A DNA stretch of 64,000 nt, from positions 310,001-374,000 of the forward strand of contig NZ_BMVV01000002.1 of the NCBI RefSeq assembly GCF_014650895.1, read 5' to 3'. A program made the position numbers and the translations under genes. Below, in pieces: positions 51,741-61,793 of the stretch. The notes under the pieces are model-generated. The model was not told where the DNA came from and made no database searches. It worked only from the letters and a program-made list of their open reading frames with translations. Positions within the stretch are counted from its first letter, which is position 1, and each line of letters begins with the position of its first letter. This DNA is from Streptomyces omiyaensis (GTDB lineage Bacteria; Actinomycetota; Actinomycetes; Streptomycetales; Streptomycetaceae).

Positions 51741-54008
51741 TCAGCCGCGGCGGACGGTGATCGTCGTCCAGGCGCCGACGTGCACCCGGTCGCCGTCCTG
51801 GAGCTGGACGGGGACGTACGGCTGGATCGGCTCCTCGCCGCCGTTGACCGTCGTGCCGTTGGTGGAGTTCTGGTCCACCACCGCCCACGAGCCGTCGGGC
51901 TGCTGCACGAGCACGGCGTGCTGGTGCGAGACGCCCGGGTCCTCCGGCGGCACCGCCAGGTCGATGTCGGGGGCCTCTCCGGTGGAGTGCCGGCGCCGTC
52001 CGATGGAGACCTGGTTGCCCTGGAGCGGCAGCTGCTTCGGCGGCGCGTACGCGGGCAGGTTGAGCCCCGAGGCCTCCGGCCCGCTCCTGCGCATCATCGC
52101 CATGAAGTAGTCGCGGTCCGGCCCGATGTGCGCGGTCCACCCCTGCGGAGCGGGCGCGCCCTGGAACTGCTGCTGCGGAGGCGACTGCTGCGCGTGCTGC
52201 TGCGGACCGGGCTGGGACGGCGGGGAGAGCACCCAGTCGTCGTCGGCGCGCGGCTGCGCGGGCGCCGGCGGGGCCGGGGCCTGGGCCGCGTACCCGGGCG
52301 GAGCCTGGTGGTGGGTCGGCTCGGCGCCGAGCGGCTCGGCCGGCCGGTTCACCTGCGACGGCCGCGAGTCGTGGTAGCCGAACGGATCCTGCGGAGCGGC
52401 CGGACCCGGCCGCTCCGGCGCGGGCGGCCCGGCGGGCGACTGGAAGCCCGGCGGCAGGTTCAGCCCCGGCGGGGGCCCCGCCGGACGGTTCGGCTGCGGC
52501 GCGGGCGCGATCGGCGTGTACGAGGTCGCGGTACCGGTCAGGAAGTTCCAGCGGCACTCCTCGCAGTACGGCGCCATGTGCTCCCGCGGCGTCCGGCACT
52601 GCGGGCACAGCTCCGCCTGCGCGGTGGCGTTCGGATCCCCGCTCGTGGAGAACCCCCCGGGAGGCGTCCCCCCGGGCCCGCCCCGGAACCCGGACGCGGG
52701 CGCACCACCGGCCGCACCGGGGCCACCGGAGAACGAGGGCGCACCGGGACCGCCGGAGCCACCGGGACCGCCCGGGTAGCCGGGGCCACCGGCGGGACCG
52801 CCGGGGTAGCCGGGACCGCCGGGGTGGCCGGGGCCACCGGCGGGACCGCCGGGGTAGCCGGGACCGTCCTGAGCACCGGGGCCGCCGGGGTGGCCGGGGC
52901 CGCCCTGCGCACCCGGACCGCCGGGACCGCCGGGGCGGCCGGAGCCCGCGCCGGGGCCGCCGGGGTAGCCGGGACCGCCCGGGCCGCCGGGCCCGTCCGG
53001 AGAGTCGGGGAAACCGGGCCGACCGGGGCCCGCCGGGGCGCCGGGGCCGTCGGGGAAGCCGGGACCGCGTCCGCCCGCCGGGCCGCCGGGGAAACCGGGG
53101 CCGGGACCGCCGGGACCGTCGGAGAAGCCGGGACCGCCGGGGCCCGTGGGGGCTCCCGGTCCACCGGGGAAGCCGGGACCACCGGGACCACCCGGAGCAC
53201 CGGGCCTGCCGGGGCCGGCAGGGCCGCCGGAGAAGTCGGAGCCGCCGGGGTGGCCGGGGCCACCCTGAGCGCCGGGACCACTGGGTGCGCCGGGACCGCC
53301 GGGCGCGCCGGGACCACCGGGGAAGCCGGGGCGGCCGGAACCGGCCGGGCCTCCCTGGCCACCGGGGCCGTCGGCGAAGCCGGACCCGCCGGAGAACGAG
53401 GGCGCGCCGGGGCCGCCCGGACCGCCGGGGGCGGAGGGGCCGCCCGGAGCACCGGGGCCGCCGGGGAAGCCCGGACCGCCGGAGCCGCCCGGACCGCCGG
53501 GGAAACCGGGGCCGGAACCGCCGGGACCGTCGGAGAAGCCGGGGCCGCCGGGCGTACCGGGGCCGGCCGGTCCGCCGGAGAAGCCGGGTCCCGAGGGGCC
53601 CCCGGGAGCTCCCGGTCCGCCGCCGGGGTAGCCGGGGCCGCCCGGAGCACCGGGGCCGCCCGGGGCCGAGGGCCCGCCGGGAAAGCCCGGACCACCGGGC
53701 GCACCGGGACCGCCCGGGCCGTCGGCGAAGGCGGGACCGCCGGGGCCGCCCGGGAAGCCGGGAGCCGAGGGGCCGCCGGGAGCGGAGGGGCCGGCCGGGG
53801 CGCCCGGGGGAGGAGGGGCGGCCGGGCCGGCCTGGGGGGTCGGGTGGGGGTAGCCGTAGGCGGGCGGCGGCGGGCCCGGAGGGCCGGGGGGCGGCGGCGG
53901 GGGAGGCGGTACGGCACCCGCAGGCGCACCCGCCCCGGCCATGCGATGGCCGCAGACCTCGCACCAGTCGTCGGAGACCGACTGGTGTCCGTTCGGGCAG
54001 GTCGGCAT
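51741..54008 (-). CDS. FHA protein with two zinc ribbons and a collagen-like region
   Basis: The 755-residue protein starts with a zinc ribbon ([23 protein letters not shown]), then Pro-rich sequence, then about 370 residues of Gly-Pro-rich triplets ([15 protein letters not shown] and variants), roughly residues 60-440, resembling bacterial collagen. A second ribbon follows ([20 protein letters not shown]). The C-terminal 110 residues are an FHA domain: [31 protein letters not shown], which binds phosphothreonine. No signal peptide is seen, so the collagen-like part would be cytosolic, which is odd. As last gene of the PknG operon it probably recognises phosphorylated partners. Confidence 0.88.
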   Translation of the reverse strand: MPTCPNGHQSVSDDWCEVCGHRMAGAGAPAGAVPPPPPPPPGPPGPPPPAYGYPHPTPQAGPAAPPPPGAPAGPSAPGGPSAPGFPGGPGGPAFADGPGGPGAPGGPGFPGGPSAPGGPGAPGGPGYPGGGPGAPGGPSGPGFSGGPAGPGTPGGPGFSDGPGGSGPGFPGGPGGSGGPGFPGGPGAPGGPSAPGGPGGPGAPSFSGGSGFADGPGGQGGPAGSGRPGFPGGPGAPGGPGAPSGPGAQGGPGHPGGSDFSGGPAGPGRPGAPGGPGGPGFPGGPGAPTGPGGPGFSDGPGGPGPGFPGGPAGGRGPGFPDGPGAPAGPGRPGFPDSPDGPGGPGGPGYPGGPGAGSGRPGGPGGPGAQGGPGHPGGPGAQDGPGYPGGPAGGPGHPGGPGYPGGPAGGPGYPGGPGGSGGPGAPSFSGGPGAAGGAPASGFRGGPGGTPPGGFSTSGDPNATAQAELCPQCRTPREHMAPYCEECRWNFLTGTATSYTPIAPAPQPNRPAGPPPGLNLPPGFQSPAGPPAPERPGPAAPQDPFGYHDSRPSQVNRPAEPLGAEPTHHQAPPGYAAQAPAPPAPAQPRADDDWVLSPPSQPGPQQHAQQSPPQQQFQGAPAPQGWTAHIGPDRDYFMAMMRRSGPEASGLNLPAYAPPKQLPLQGNQVSIGRRRHSTGEAPDIDLAVPPEDPGVSHQHAVLVQQPDGSWAVVDQNSTNGTTVNGGEEPIQPYVPVQLQDGDRVHVGAWTTITVRRG

Positions 54009-54050
54009 GTCGGTGCTTCCCCCTCTCGTCGTCCGGCCCGGCGGGCCGGG

Positions 54051-55376
54051 CTACCTCTTGACGCGAACGGTCTTGGTGGAACGGGTCTCGAGTGTCATCT
54101 CGTCCGCCTCCGCGACCTTCGCCTTCAACCGCACAGTACCCGCCGCCGCGTCGACCACGTCCACCACCTTCGAAAGGAGTTTCGCGGTATCCGCGTTGCC
54201 CGAGGCGGCCGCGAGCTGCACCGCGCGCCCCAGTTTCGCGGTCGCTCCGTCCCGATCGCCCGATTTGCGGGCGTCCAGGCCCTCCTGGATGGCGTCCGCG
54301 AGCTCCGCCTGGCCGGTGTAGTGCGCGACCTGGGGATTGATCGTGGTGGTCATCGCCACGTCGTGCGTCCACACCGCCCGTATCAGTCCTTGGGACACCG
54401 GCCGGGCGTCGCCGCCGGCCGGGTCGGGGACGATCAGGGAGACCCGGGCGGCGAGCATCTCCTGCCCGACCGCGTTCGCCGGGACCCGGACGCGCACGTG
54501 GTAGTCGCGGGACTCGTCGCCCCAGGAGCCGGTCGGGTACTCCCCGGCCCGGGGCCCGGTGTCGGCGCGCCGCCCGGTCAGGTCGACGACCGAGGGGGCG
54601 ACCTGCTTGACGAAGACGAGCTCCGCGCCGACCGGGGTCCACAGCCGCAGCGTCACGTCGGCGACGCCCTTGCCCATGACGTTCTCCATCATGGCCGTGA
54701 AGTCGGCGGCGAGCCCGGCCGGGTCGGCGACGATGTCGGCGGAGCCGAGCAGCGCCGAGGCGATCCCGGTGACCTCCTTGACCTCCCAGTCGGTGCCGAC
54801 GCCCCGCGCGTCGCAGGTGAAGCGGCCCGCGCAGGCGTCGAGCGCGGCCCGCAGCGCCTCGGGCGACTCGTGCTCGTTGCGCCCGTCGGTGAGCAGGACG
54901 GCGTGCCGGATGGCCAGGTCCTCGCCGCCGAGCAGGGCGTCGGCGAGCCGCAGCCAGGTGCCGATGGCGGTGCCGCCGTCGGGGGTGAGCCGGGCCAGCG
55001 ACTCCTTGGCCTCCGCGCGGGTCCGGGCGCCGGCGACGGCGAGCCGCCCGTGCGCCGGGTAGACGGGGGTGGCGACGTGGTTGCCGGCGACGACGGCGAA
55101 GGAGGTGCCGTCGCGGAGGGTGTCGACGGCGGCCGCGGTCGCGGCCCGGGCGCCCTCCATCTTGGCCGGCGGGTAGTCCATGGAGCCCGAGCAGTCGACC
55201 ATGATCACCACGCCGGCCGGGCCGCCGGCCGTGACGCCGCCCGCGCCGCTGGTGCCGCCGCCGGTCGCGGTGACGGTGACGACGGCGTCGACGTCCCGCC
55301 CGCCGACCGGCAGGTACTCGTTCTGGTAGACGTCCACCGAGAACTGCGGCACGGACGGCTTGGCGAAGTTCGCCAT
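54051..55376 (-). CDS. VWA-domain protein
   Basis: The 441-residue protein has a von Willebrand A domain with an intact MIDAS: DCSGSM near residue 61, TPDGGTAIGT for the second loop, and LLTDGRNEH for the third. The N-terminal MANFAKPSVPQFSVDVYQNEYL and a C-terminal helical part (LADAIQEGLDARKSGDRDGATAKL) have no named domain. No signal peptide; it should act in the cytosol as a metal-dependent protein-binding module. It lies between the PP2C and FHA genes, a set also seen with TerD and type VII-related signalling loci. Confidence 0.9.
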   Translation of the reverse strand: MANFAKPSVPQFSVDVYQNEYLPVGGRDVDAVVTVTATGGGTSGAGGVTAGGPAGVVIMVDCSGSMDYPPAKMEGARAATAAAVDTLRDGTSFAVVAGNHVATPVYPAHGRLAVAGARTRAEAKESLARLTPDGGTAIGTWLRLADALLGGEDLAIRHAVLLTDGRNEHESPEALRAALDACAGRFTCDARGVGTDWEVKEVTGIASALLGSADIVADPAGLAADFTAMMENVMGKGVADVTLRLWTPVGAELVFVKQVAPSVVDLTGRRADTGPRAGEYPTGSWGDESRDYHVRVRVPANAVGQEMLAARVSLIVPDPAGGDARPVSQGLIRAVWTHDVAMTTTINPQVAHYTGQAELADAIQEGLDARKSGDRDGATAKLGRAVQLAAASGNADTAKLLSKVVDVVDAAAGTVRLKAKVAEADEMTLETRSTKTVRVKR

Positions 55377-55458
55377 CTGGTGTGGGCTCCTCGGCGACGG
55401 TGTGGTGGCGGGTGCGGTACCGGTGCGGCGGCGGCGCGGGACGGATGGTGACGGAGGA

Positions 55459-56841
55459 TCAGGAGGAGCCTGCCCCCGCCGGCGGCGGGGCGAACGGCGT
55501 CAGCGCGACCGTGATGTTGTCGTGTCCGCCGCCGTCGAGGGCGTGGCCGACGAGGACCCGGGCCGCGTGCAGCGGCCGGAGCGCCGCGTCGGCGGGGACG
55601 ACCGCGGCCATGGCGTCGGCGGCCTCCGCGTAGTTCCACAGGCCGTCCGTGCAGACCACCACCACACCGGACCGGTCAGGCTTGAACGCGGCGGTGTGCG
55701 GCTCCAGTTCGTACGCGTCGGCGCCGAGCCAGCCGGTGATGGCGTGGGCGCGCTCGTCCGCGTACGCCTGCTCCTCGTTCATCAGGCCCGCCTTGACCAT
55801 CTGGGCGGCCCACGAGTCGTCCTCGGTGAGCCGGGCGGCGGGCGCGGAGCGGTCGTCGGGCACCCAGTAGGCGCGGCTGTCGCCGACCCAGCCGACGACG
55901 AGCAGTCCGTCGGCGACGACGGAGCCGACGATGGTGCAGGCCGGCGAGTTGCCGCCGTGCAGGGAGTCGGCACCGTCGCCGTCGGGGCCGGCGGTGCGGG
56001 CCAGGGCGGTGACCGCCTCGGCGGCGGCGACGATCGCCTCGTGCAGGGCCTGCTGCGGATGGGTGCCGCGCGGCAGGGCCTCGCCGAGCACCCGGCCCGC
56101 GGCGCGGGCCGCGGCGGCGGACGCCTCGTCCGGGCGGTGGGCGGAGGAGACGCCGTCGCAGACGATCGCGACCGTCGCCGGCCGGCCGCCGGGCAGCGTG
56201 CTCTCGGTGATCGCGAACGCGTCCTCGTTGCGGTGGTGGCGCAGGCCGCGGTCGCTGACCGCGGCGACGGTGCCGAGCTCCCGCTCCATGTGGTCGCGCT
56301 CGCGGGGCTGGGCGTGCCCGCAGTTCTCGCAATAGCCGTCCCCGTCGACCCGCCCGGCCCGGCAGGCCACGCAGACCCCCTCGGGCACCTCCGCGGCGGC
56401 CTCGCCCGCGGCGGGCGCGGGCTCCGCCCGCACGGCGGCCCGCGGGTCCGGCGCGGCCAGCTCGAAGTCGCCGCCGCCCCGCACGGTCTCCCCGCTCGGC
56501 GGCACCGGCCCGTCCGTCCGCACCGGCCCGGCCGCGGGGCCCGGCCCCACGCCCACCGGCACGGTCGGCAGGTCCCGCCCGCCCGAGTCGGTGCCCGGCA
56601 GGTCGCCGGGGTGCTGGGTCATCGTCGAGAGCGAACCCGGCTCCCGGGGCGGCGCCTCGGGCCAGACGGGCGCGGCGATCGGCATGGTCGGCCGGTCCTG
56701 GCCGGCCGGCAGTTCGACGGTGGCCGACAGGTCGTGGCCGCAGGCCCCGCAGTAGCGGTCCCGGGGGTCCACCGGCTCGGCGCACTCCGGGTTCGGGCAG
56801 ACGGCGAGGCCGTGCGACGGCGGCTGGGGCTTCTGGGACAT
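55459..56841 (-). CDS. PP2C-family Ser/Thr phosphatase with zinc ribbons
   Basis: The 460-residue protein has two zinc ribbons (CPNPECAEPVDPRDRYCGACGH at the N-terminus; CVACRAGRVDGDGYCENCGH near residue 170) joined by a Pro-rich linker. The C-terminal PP2C domain has SDRGLRHHRNEDAF, VAIVCDGVSSAH, VVGWVGDSRAYWV, VVCTDGLWNY and GGGHDNITVAL, all metal ligands present. It starts two bases after the pknG stop and so is cotranslated; it should reverse phosphorylation by the kinase. Confidence 0.95.
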   Translation of the reverse strand: MSQKPQPPSHGLAVCPNPECAEPVDPRDRYCGACGHDLSATVELPAGQDRPTMPIAAPVWPEAPPREPGSLSTMTQHPGDLPGTDSGGRDLPTVPVGVGPGPAAGPVRTDGPVPPSGETVRGGGDFELAAPDPRAAVRAEPAPAAGEAAAEVPEGVCVACRAGRVDGDGYCENCGHAQPRERDHMERELGTVAAVSDRGLRHHRNEDAFAITESTLPGGRPATVAIVCDGVSSAHRPDEASAAAARAAGRVLGEALPRGTHPQQALHEAIVAAAEAVTALARTAGPDGDGADSLHGGNSPACTIVGSVVADGLLVVGWVGDSRAYWVPDDRSAPAARLTEDDSWAAQMVKAGLMNEEQAYADERAHAITGWLGADAYELEPHTAAFKPDRSGVVVVCTDGLWNYAEAADAMAAVVPADAALRPLHAARVLVGHALDGGGHDNITVALTPFAPPPAGAGSS

Positions 56842-56843
56842 CC

Positions 56844-59396
56844 TCACACCCACGTCCGGGGGCGGTAGCGGTTGGCCCGCTCCACCAGTTCGATCCTCTC
56901 CTCGCCCCGCTGGGCGAGCCGGGCCAGCACCCGGTAGGCGCGCTCCAGGCCGGAGCGGAGCCCGCTCTCGTCCAGTGCGCTCCCGAGCAGCGGCTCCCCG
57001 CCGCCCGGCGCGGCACCGGGACTCCCGGAGAGTACCCAGTCCAGGGCCGTACCGAGCACCTCGGTCGCCAACCGCTCGCGGCGCACCGGGTCGAGTCCGA
57101 AGCCGCCCAGCGCCGAGACCTGTGCGGAGGCCGCCGTCAGGTCGTCGCCGAGCGGTTCGTGCGCCGGGCGCCGCCGCAGCCGCGCGCGGACGGCCGCGAC
57201 CCGGGCCGCCGTGTAGTGGATGGAGGACTCCGGTACGGATTCGAGCGCGGCGACCGCCCCCGCGCGGTCCCCGGCGGCGAGCCGCACCCGGGCGAGCCCG
57301 AAGGCGGCGCCGACGAATCCGGGGTCGGTCGTCCACACCAGGTGGTAGTACTCGGCCGCGTTGTCGAGCTGGCCCAGCACCTCCGCGCAGACGCCGAGCG
57401 CCAGCTTGGGCGCGGGCTCGCCGGGGAAGGCGTCGTAGACCGCGTCGAAGGCGAGCGCCGCGTGGGTCAGGTCGCCGCCGACCAGCGAGGCGACGCCCCG
57501 GTGCCACACCACCCGCCAGTCGTCCGCGTCCCACTGCTCCAGGGCGCCGAGCGTCTGCCCCGCCGCGACCATGTCCCGCAGGTCGAGCTGGGCCCGCAGG
57601 GCGCGCAGCCGCAGCTCGGGGGTGTCGGCGGGCGCGGCCCGCAGCGCCCCGAGGAGTTCGGCGGGGGCGGCGGCCAGCAGCACGGCGAGGAAGCCGGCGT
57701 TGGCGTCCGCCGGGTCCACCCGCGGCACCGGCAGCGCGAGCGCGGTGGCCGCCACGTCGAGCGGGGCGAGCAGCGCGCCGAGCCCCTGACCGGCGGGGAC
57801 GCCCGCCGCGGGCGGGGGAGCGGAGCGCCGGGCCCGGCCGGTGCGGCGGGCGCCCAGCACCGAGACGTCGCCGGAGTCCTCGGCGAAGAGCACGGTGTCG
57901 GTGACCCGGGTCTCGGCGCCGAAGAGCGTGGAGAGCGCCGGCCGGGGCCGCCCCGACTGGAGCGCGACGACCTCCCGCAGCACCCCGGTCAGCTGCTCGG
58001 CCATCTCCTCGGCGGAGGCGAAGCGGCGCGCCGGGTCCGGGTCGGTGGCCCGCACCAGGAACCGGTAGAACGACTCGTACCGCTGGAAGACCTCGATGTG
58101 CTGCGGCTCGGGCAGCGCGTCCGCGAAGACGTTGGTGTAGCCCTGGAAGTCGAAGGTGAGCACGGCGAGGGTGCGGGCCACCGTGTACAGGTCGCTGGCG
58201 ACGGAGGGGCCGACCTCGGCCACCTCGGGCGCCTGGTAGCCGACCGTGCCGTAGATCGCCGACTCGTCGTCGTCCATCCGCCGGACCGCGCCCATGTCGA
58301 TGAGCTTCAGCTGGTCCTCGGACTGGATCGCGTTGTCCACCTTGAAGTCGCAGTACAGCAGGTTGCGGCTGTGCAGGTGGCCGAGCGCCTCCAGCGCCTC
58401 GATGCCGTACGCGCAGGCCTGCTCGACGGGGAGCGGGTCGCGCCGGCCCTCCGGGGTGCGCCGGTCGTTGGCGATCTCCTTGAGCGACTTGCCGCCCACG
58501 TACTCCATGACGATGTAGCCGTCCAGGGAGCCGGTGCGCGGGTCGAGGTGCTCGACGAAGTTGTAGATCCGGACGATGTTGGAGTGCTCGATCTCCGCGA
58601 GGAAGCGGCGCTCCGAGATCGCCGCCTCCATGGCGTCCTGGTCGCCGGTGTCGAGCAGGCCCTTGAGGACCACCCACCGGTCCGAGACCGCCCGGTCGAC
58701 GGCGAGGTAGATCCAGCCGAGGCCGCCGTGGGCCAGGCACCCGGCCACCTCGTACTGCCCGTGCACCACGTCCCCGGACCGCAGCTTGGGCACGAAGGAG
58801 TACGGGTGCCCGCACGAGGTGCAGAAGCCCTCGGTGCGGCCCGGCCGGTCGCCGCGCGCACGCCCCACCGGCGCACCGCAGTCGGAGCGCGAGCAGAACC
58901 GCTTCCGCTCGGGCACCTCGGGAGCGGCCATCACCGCCGCGCGCGGGTCGGGGCGCGGCACCTCCGGGATCGTGACGAGCCCCGCGCCGAGCCGCTTGCG
59001 GGCCGACTGCGCGGTGGACGAGCCGGAGCTGCGCACCGACACCGAACGGCCCGTGGCCTGCCCGGACAGCGCCCGCGAGAGCCGGCCGGAGACCGAGCGG
59101 CGGGAGGACGAGGAGCGGGAGGAGGCCCGCGAGGAGGCGCGCGAACCGCTGCGCGCCGACGCCGAGTCGGGCCCCCAGGCCGCCGCCTCGGACGGCGCGC
59201 CGAAGCCCGCGCCCGTCCCCGTGCCGCTCCGCTTCCCCGGCACCGCGACCCCGGTCGGATTGGCCTGGAGGTGCCCGCTGGGCGCCACCACCGGCGCGAG
59301 CCCGCACGTGTCGCAGTACAGCTCGCCGCCGCCCACGTCCTCGTACGCGCCCTCGCACGTGGGCCGCTGGCAGCCCGGCCCGCTCTGACCGCTCAC
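56844..59396 (-). CDS. pknG: PknG-like Ser/Thr protein kinase with TPR region
   Basis: The 850-residue soluble protein parallels mycobacterial PknG: metal-binding N-terminus, kinase, TPRs. Zinc ribbons are CQRPTCEGAYED...YCDTCGL and FCSRSDCGAPVG...FCTSCGHPYS. The kinase (about 215-490) has GCLAHGGLGWIYLA, Lys245 in VVLKGL, catalytic Asp350 in YCDFKVDNAI, and DMG (Asp367) in place of DFG; no Arg precedes the catalytic Asp, as in PknG. A Ser/Arg-rich linker (about 60-115) and C-terminal TPR-like repeats from about 560 follow. In mycobacteria PknG controls GarA and 2-oxoglutarate/glutamate metabolism. The GTG start overlaps the upstream stop (GTGA). Confidence 0.93.
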   Translation of the reverse strand: MSGQSGPGCQRPTCEGAYEDVGGGELYCDTCGLAPVVAPSGHLQANPTGVAVPGKRSGTGTGAGFGAPSEAAAWGPDSASARSGSRASSRASSRSSSSRRSVSGRLSRALSGQATGRSVSVRSSGSSTAQSARKRLGAGLVTIPEVPRPDPRAAVMAAPEVPERKRFCSRSDCGAPVGRARGDRPGRTEGFCTSCGHPYSFVPKLRSGDVVHGQYEVAGCLAHGGLGWIYLAVDRAVSDRWVVLKGLLDTGDQDAMEAAISERRFLAEIEHSNIVRIYNFVEHLDPRTGSLDGYIVMEYVGGKSLKEIANDRRTPEGRRDPLPVEQACAYGIEALEALGHLHSRNLLYCDFKVDNAIQSEDQLKLIDMGAVRRMDDDESAIYGTVGYQAPEVAEVGPSVASDLYTVARTLAVLTFDFQGYTNVFADALPEPQHIEVFQRYESFYRFLVRATDPDPARRFASAEEMAEQLTGVLREVVALQSGRPRPALSTLFGAETRVTDTVLFAEDSGDVSVLGARRTGRARRSAPPPAAGVPAGQGLGALLAPLDVAATALALPVPRVDPADANAGFLAVLLAAAPAELLGALRAAPADTPELRLRALRAQLDLRDMVAAGQTLGALEQWDADDWRVVWHRGVASLVGGDLTHAALAFDAVYDAFPGEPAPKLALGVCAEVLGQLDNAAEYYHLVWTTDPGFVGAAFGLARVRLAAGDRAGAVAALESVPESSIHYTAARVAAVRARLRRRPAHEPLGDDLTAASAQVSALGGFGLDPVRRERLATEVLGTALDWVLSGSPGAAPGGGEPLLGSALDESGLRSGLERAYRVLARLAQRGEERIELVERANRYRPRTWV

Positions 59397-60670
59397 CACT
59401 GTCGTCCTCCCGTCTCCGACGGACCGGACAGCAGGTCCGCCACCGCCTGCTGGTAGCGCAGCACGGCCTGCTCCGCCACCCGCAGGTCGCAGGGCGCGCT
59501 CCACAGCATCCGGCGCGCCATGTCGTACCGCTCGGTCAGGAACGGGTCGTCCGCCCCGCCGAGCCGGATCGCCTTCGCCCGGTAGGCGTCGAGCCGGCCG
59601 CGCAGCTCCGCCCGCACCGCGAGCGGCGCGGTCACCGCCGTCAGCGAGTCCCTGGCCCGCAGCAGCTCCTCCTCCGCCTCCCGCTCCAGCGCGTCGAGCA
59701 GCGGGGACAGCCGGTGCCACCGGGCGTGCCGGCGGTGCTCGGCGGCGGCCTGGAGCCGCTCCTGCAGCGCCGTCGGCGGGCCGCTCACGGCCGGCACCTC
59801 GGAGGCGGCGATCTTCGCGAGCACCTCGCCGCGCGCCACCCGGGCCTCCGCGAGCGTCCGGTCCGCGCGGGAGAGCACGTCCCGCAGCCGCAGCAGCCGC
59901 TCCTCGGAGTCCTGCCGGACCGCGAGGACGGCCTCGATCTCCCGCCGCACGTCCTCCAGGGCGAGCGCCGCCCGGTCGTACCGCACCGTGTCGGGGCGGC
60001 CCCCGCCGGGCGCCGAACTCCCCGCCGCCGGACGCCAGAAGGCCAGCGGGTCGGTGACGACCAGGGACCGCAGCTCGGTCAGCTCGGCGGTGATCGTCTC
60101 CAGCTCGTCGCCGGCCGGGTGCTCGCCGGGCCGCACCCCGACCGAGTGCGCCAGGGACCGGGTCCGGCCCAGCTCGGCGGCGAGCAGGTCTATCCGGGCG
60201 GGCAGCGCCGACCACACCGCGTCCGCGGTCACCACCACGTCGAGCGAGGCCGCGTACAGCTCGTTCATCCGCCGCACCAGCCCGTCGAGGGTGAAGCGCT
60301 CGGTCAGCAGGGCCCGTTCGCCCGCGCCGCCCGGCACGTGCACCGAGTCGCCGCGCAGCCGCTCGGTCAGCTCGGCCAGCTCCTCGCGGTGCGGCCACTT
60401 GCGGCGGGACCGGATCTCCCGGGCCGCCCGCAGCGCCGCCGTGTACGCGTCGAAGCAGCTCCAGAGGACGGTGATGGTCCGCTCGGTCGCCGCCCAGCGC
60501 TCCCGGGTGGTGCCGGTCAGCCCGGCCCCTTCGAGGAGCCGGCGCCCGGCGTGGTCCTGGAGGGCGAGGAGGGAGTCCTCGACCGCCTTGTGCTCCGCGC
60601 CGAGGCGCGCCAGCGCACGGTCCACCTCGTCCCGGTCCATCACCGGCCCAGGGGGTCCCGTGACGCCCAT
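59393..60670 (-). CDS. Coiled-coil protein of the pknG operon
   Basis: A 425-residue soluble, strongly helical protein. Heptad-like stretches include LARLGAEHKAVEDSLLALQDHAGRRLLEG, AALALEDVRREIEAVLAVRQDSEERLLRLRDVL and LDALEREAEEELLRARDSL. No enzymatic motif. The position between glnH-like and pknG, absent from the mycobacterial operon, suggests an adaptor joining sensor and kinase. Start ATG 60670 with GAGGAG upstream; ATG 60682 is also possible. Confidence 0.75.
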   Translation of the reverse strand: MGVTGPPGPVMDRDEVDRALARLGAEHKAVEDSLLALQDHAGRRLLEGAGLTGTTRERWAATERTITVLWSCFDAYTAALRAAREIRSRRKWPHREELAELTERLRGDSVHVPGGAGERALLTERFTLDGLVRRMNELYAASLDVVVTADAVWSALPARIDLLAAELGRTRSLAHSVGVRPGEHPAGDELETITAELTELRSLVVTDPLAFWRPAAGSSAPGGGRPDTVRYDRAALALEDVRREIEAVLAVRQDSEERLLRLRDVLSRADRTLAEARVARGEVLAKIAASEVPAVSGPPTALQERLQAAAEHRRHARWHRLSPLLDALEREAEEELLRARDSLTAVTAPLAVRAELRGRLDAYRAKAIRLGGADDPFLTERYDMARRMLWSAPCDLRVAEQAVLRYQQAVADLLSGPSETGGRQW

Positions 60671-60756
60671 CGCTCTCCTCATCTCCTCCGCCCCGGTGCG
60701 GGGCCGCTCGTCGCCAGTGCCGCTCGTGCCGTTCCTCCCGCGGCGGACCGGGCCCG

Positions 60757-61782
60757 CTAGCGGTACAGCGGGAGGGGTGGCTCGGCCTTCCCGAGCCCCG
60801 CCTCCAGCCAGATGCCGTACGCGCTCTGCCAGGCGCCCTTGCGGTAGTCCTCCAGGACCTTGTTGACGCGGCGCACCAGGTCGTCGTTGCCGAGCTTGGC
60901 GGCCACCCCGTAGTACTCCTCGGTGAACGGTTTCCCCTTCAGCTCCACCGCCGGGTCCTGCGCGGCCTGTCCGGCCGCCAGCGCGTTGTCGGTGACGACC
61001 GCGTCGACCTCGCCCATCTGGAGCCTGGCCAGGCAGTCCAGCTGGTTGGGGACGGTCAGCAGGTCCCGGTCGGCGGGGGTGCCGTCGTCCTCGTCCGCGA
61101 TGACCGCGCCGAAGGACTTCTCCTCCAGCGCCTCGTAGGCCGTGGAGCCCTCGGCGGTGCAGACCCGCTTCCCCTTCAGCGTCTCGTCGTGACCGGTGAT
61201 CGGGGAGCCCTTCGGCGCCAGCACCTGCTGCCCGGCCCGGAAGTAGGCGGTGGAGAACGCCACCTGCTTGATCCGCTTGCAGTTGATCGTCATCGTGCGG
61301 ACGACCAGGTCGACCTTGCCGCTGTCCAGCGCCGCGATGCGCTGGTTCGTCGGCACGGCCCGCAGGACGAGCGCGTCCTCGTCGCCCAGCAGGTCCTTGG
61401 CTATCGCCTTGGCCAGGGTGATGTCGAAGCCCTCCAGGGTCCCGGTCTCCGGGTTCCGGAAGCCCCAGCGGTAGCTGGACTGGTCGACGCCGACGATCAG
61501 CTTGCCCCGCTCCTTGATCGCCGCGACGGAGGGGCCGTCCACGGCCGAGGGCCGCAGCGAGGCCTGCGGGTTCTCGCAGGTGTCGGCCCTGACCTGGATC
61601 CCCGTGCCCACGCCCGGGCCGGAGGGAGCGGCCGGGAAGGCCGTGCCGTCCGCGTCGCCGGCCAGCGGCAGGAGGGTGAGGGAGGCGGTCAGCGCGCACG
61701 CCACGCCCATCGCGGCCACGCCGCCCCAGCCCCGCAGCCGCCGGGCCGCCCGTCGCGCCACCGGCTCGCCGCCGTGGGTCAT
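60757..61782 (-). CDS. glnH: Glutamate-type ABC substrate-binding protein (GlnH-like)
   Basis: The 341-residue protein is exported (signal/anchor at about 15-42) and has the SBP_bac_3 fold: LIVGVDQSSYRWGFRNPETGTLEGFDITLAKAI, VDLVVRTMTINCKRIKQVAFSTAYF, and VDAVVTDNALAAGQAA. The ligand residues fit glutamate/aspartate/glutamine binding. No clear lipobox Cys follows the hydrophobic stretch, in contrast to mycobacterial GlnH. There is no permease or ATPase gene nearby, so it is a sensor component for the adjacent GlnX-like protein rather than an importer. Confidence 0.88.
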   Translation of the reverse strand: MTHGGEPVARRAARRLRGWGGVAAMGVACALTASLTLLPLAGDADGTAFPAAPSGPGVGTGIQVRADTCENPQASLRPSAVDGPSVAAIKERGKLIVGVDQSSYRWGFRNPETGTLEGFDITLAKAIAKDLLGDEDALVLRAVPTNQRIAALDSGKVDLVVRTMTINCKRIKQVAFSTAYFRAGQQVLAPKGSPITGHDETLKGKRVCTAEGSTAYEALEEKSFGAVIADEDDGTPADRDLLTVPNQLDCLARLQMGEVDAVVTDNALAAGQAAQDPAVELKGKPFTEEYYGVAAKLGNDDLVRRVNKVLEDYRKGAWQSAYGIWLEAGLGKAEPPLPLYR

Positions 61783-61793
61783 TCCGCCCCCTC

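Noticed and set aside
52600..53900. CRISPR or satellite array
   Set aside because: The repeats keep a 3-base period and an open frame of Gly-Pro triplets, so they are coding.
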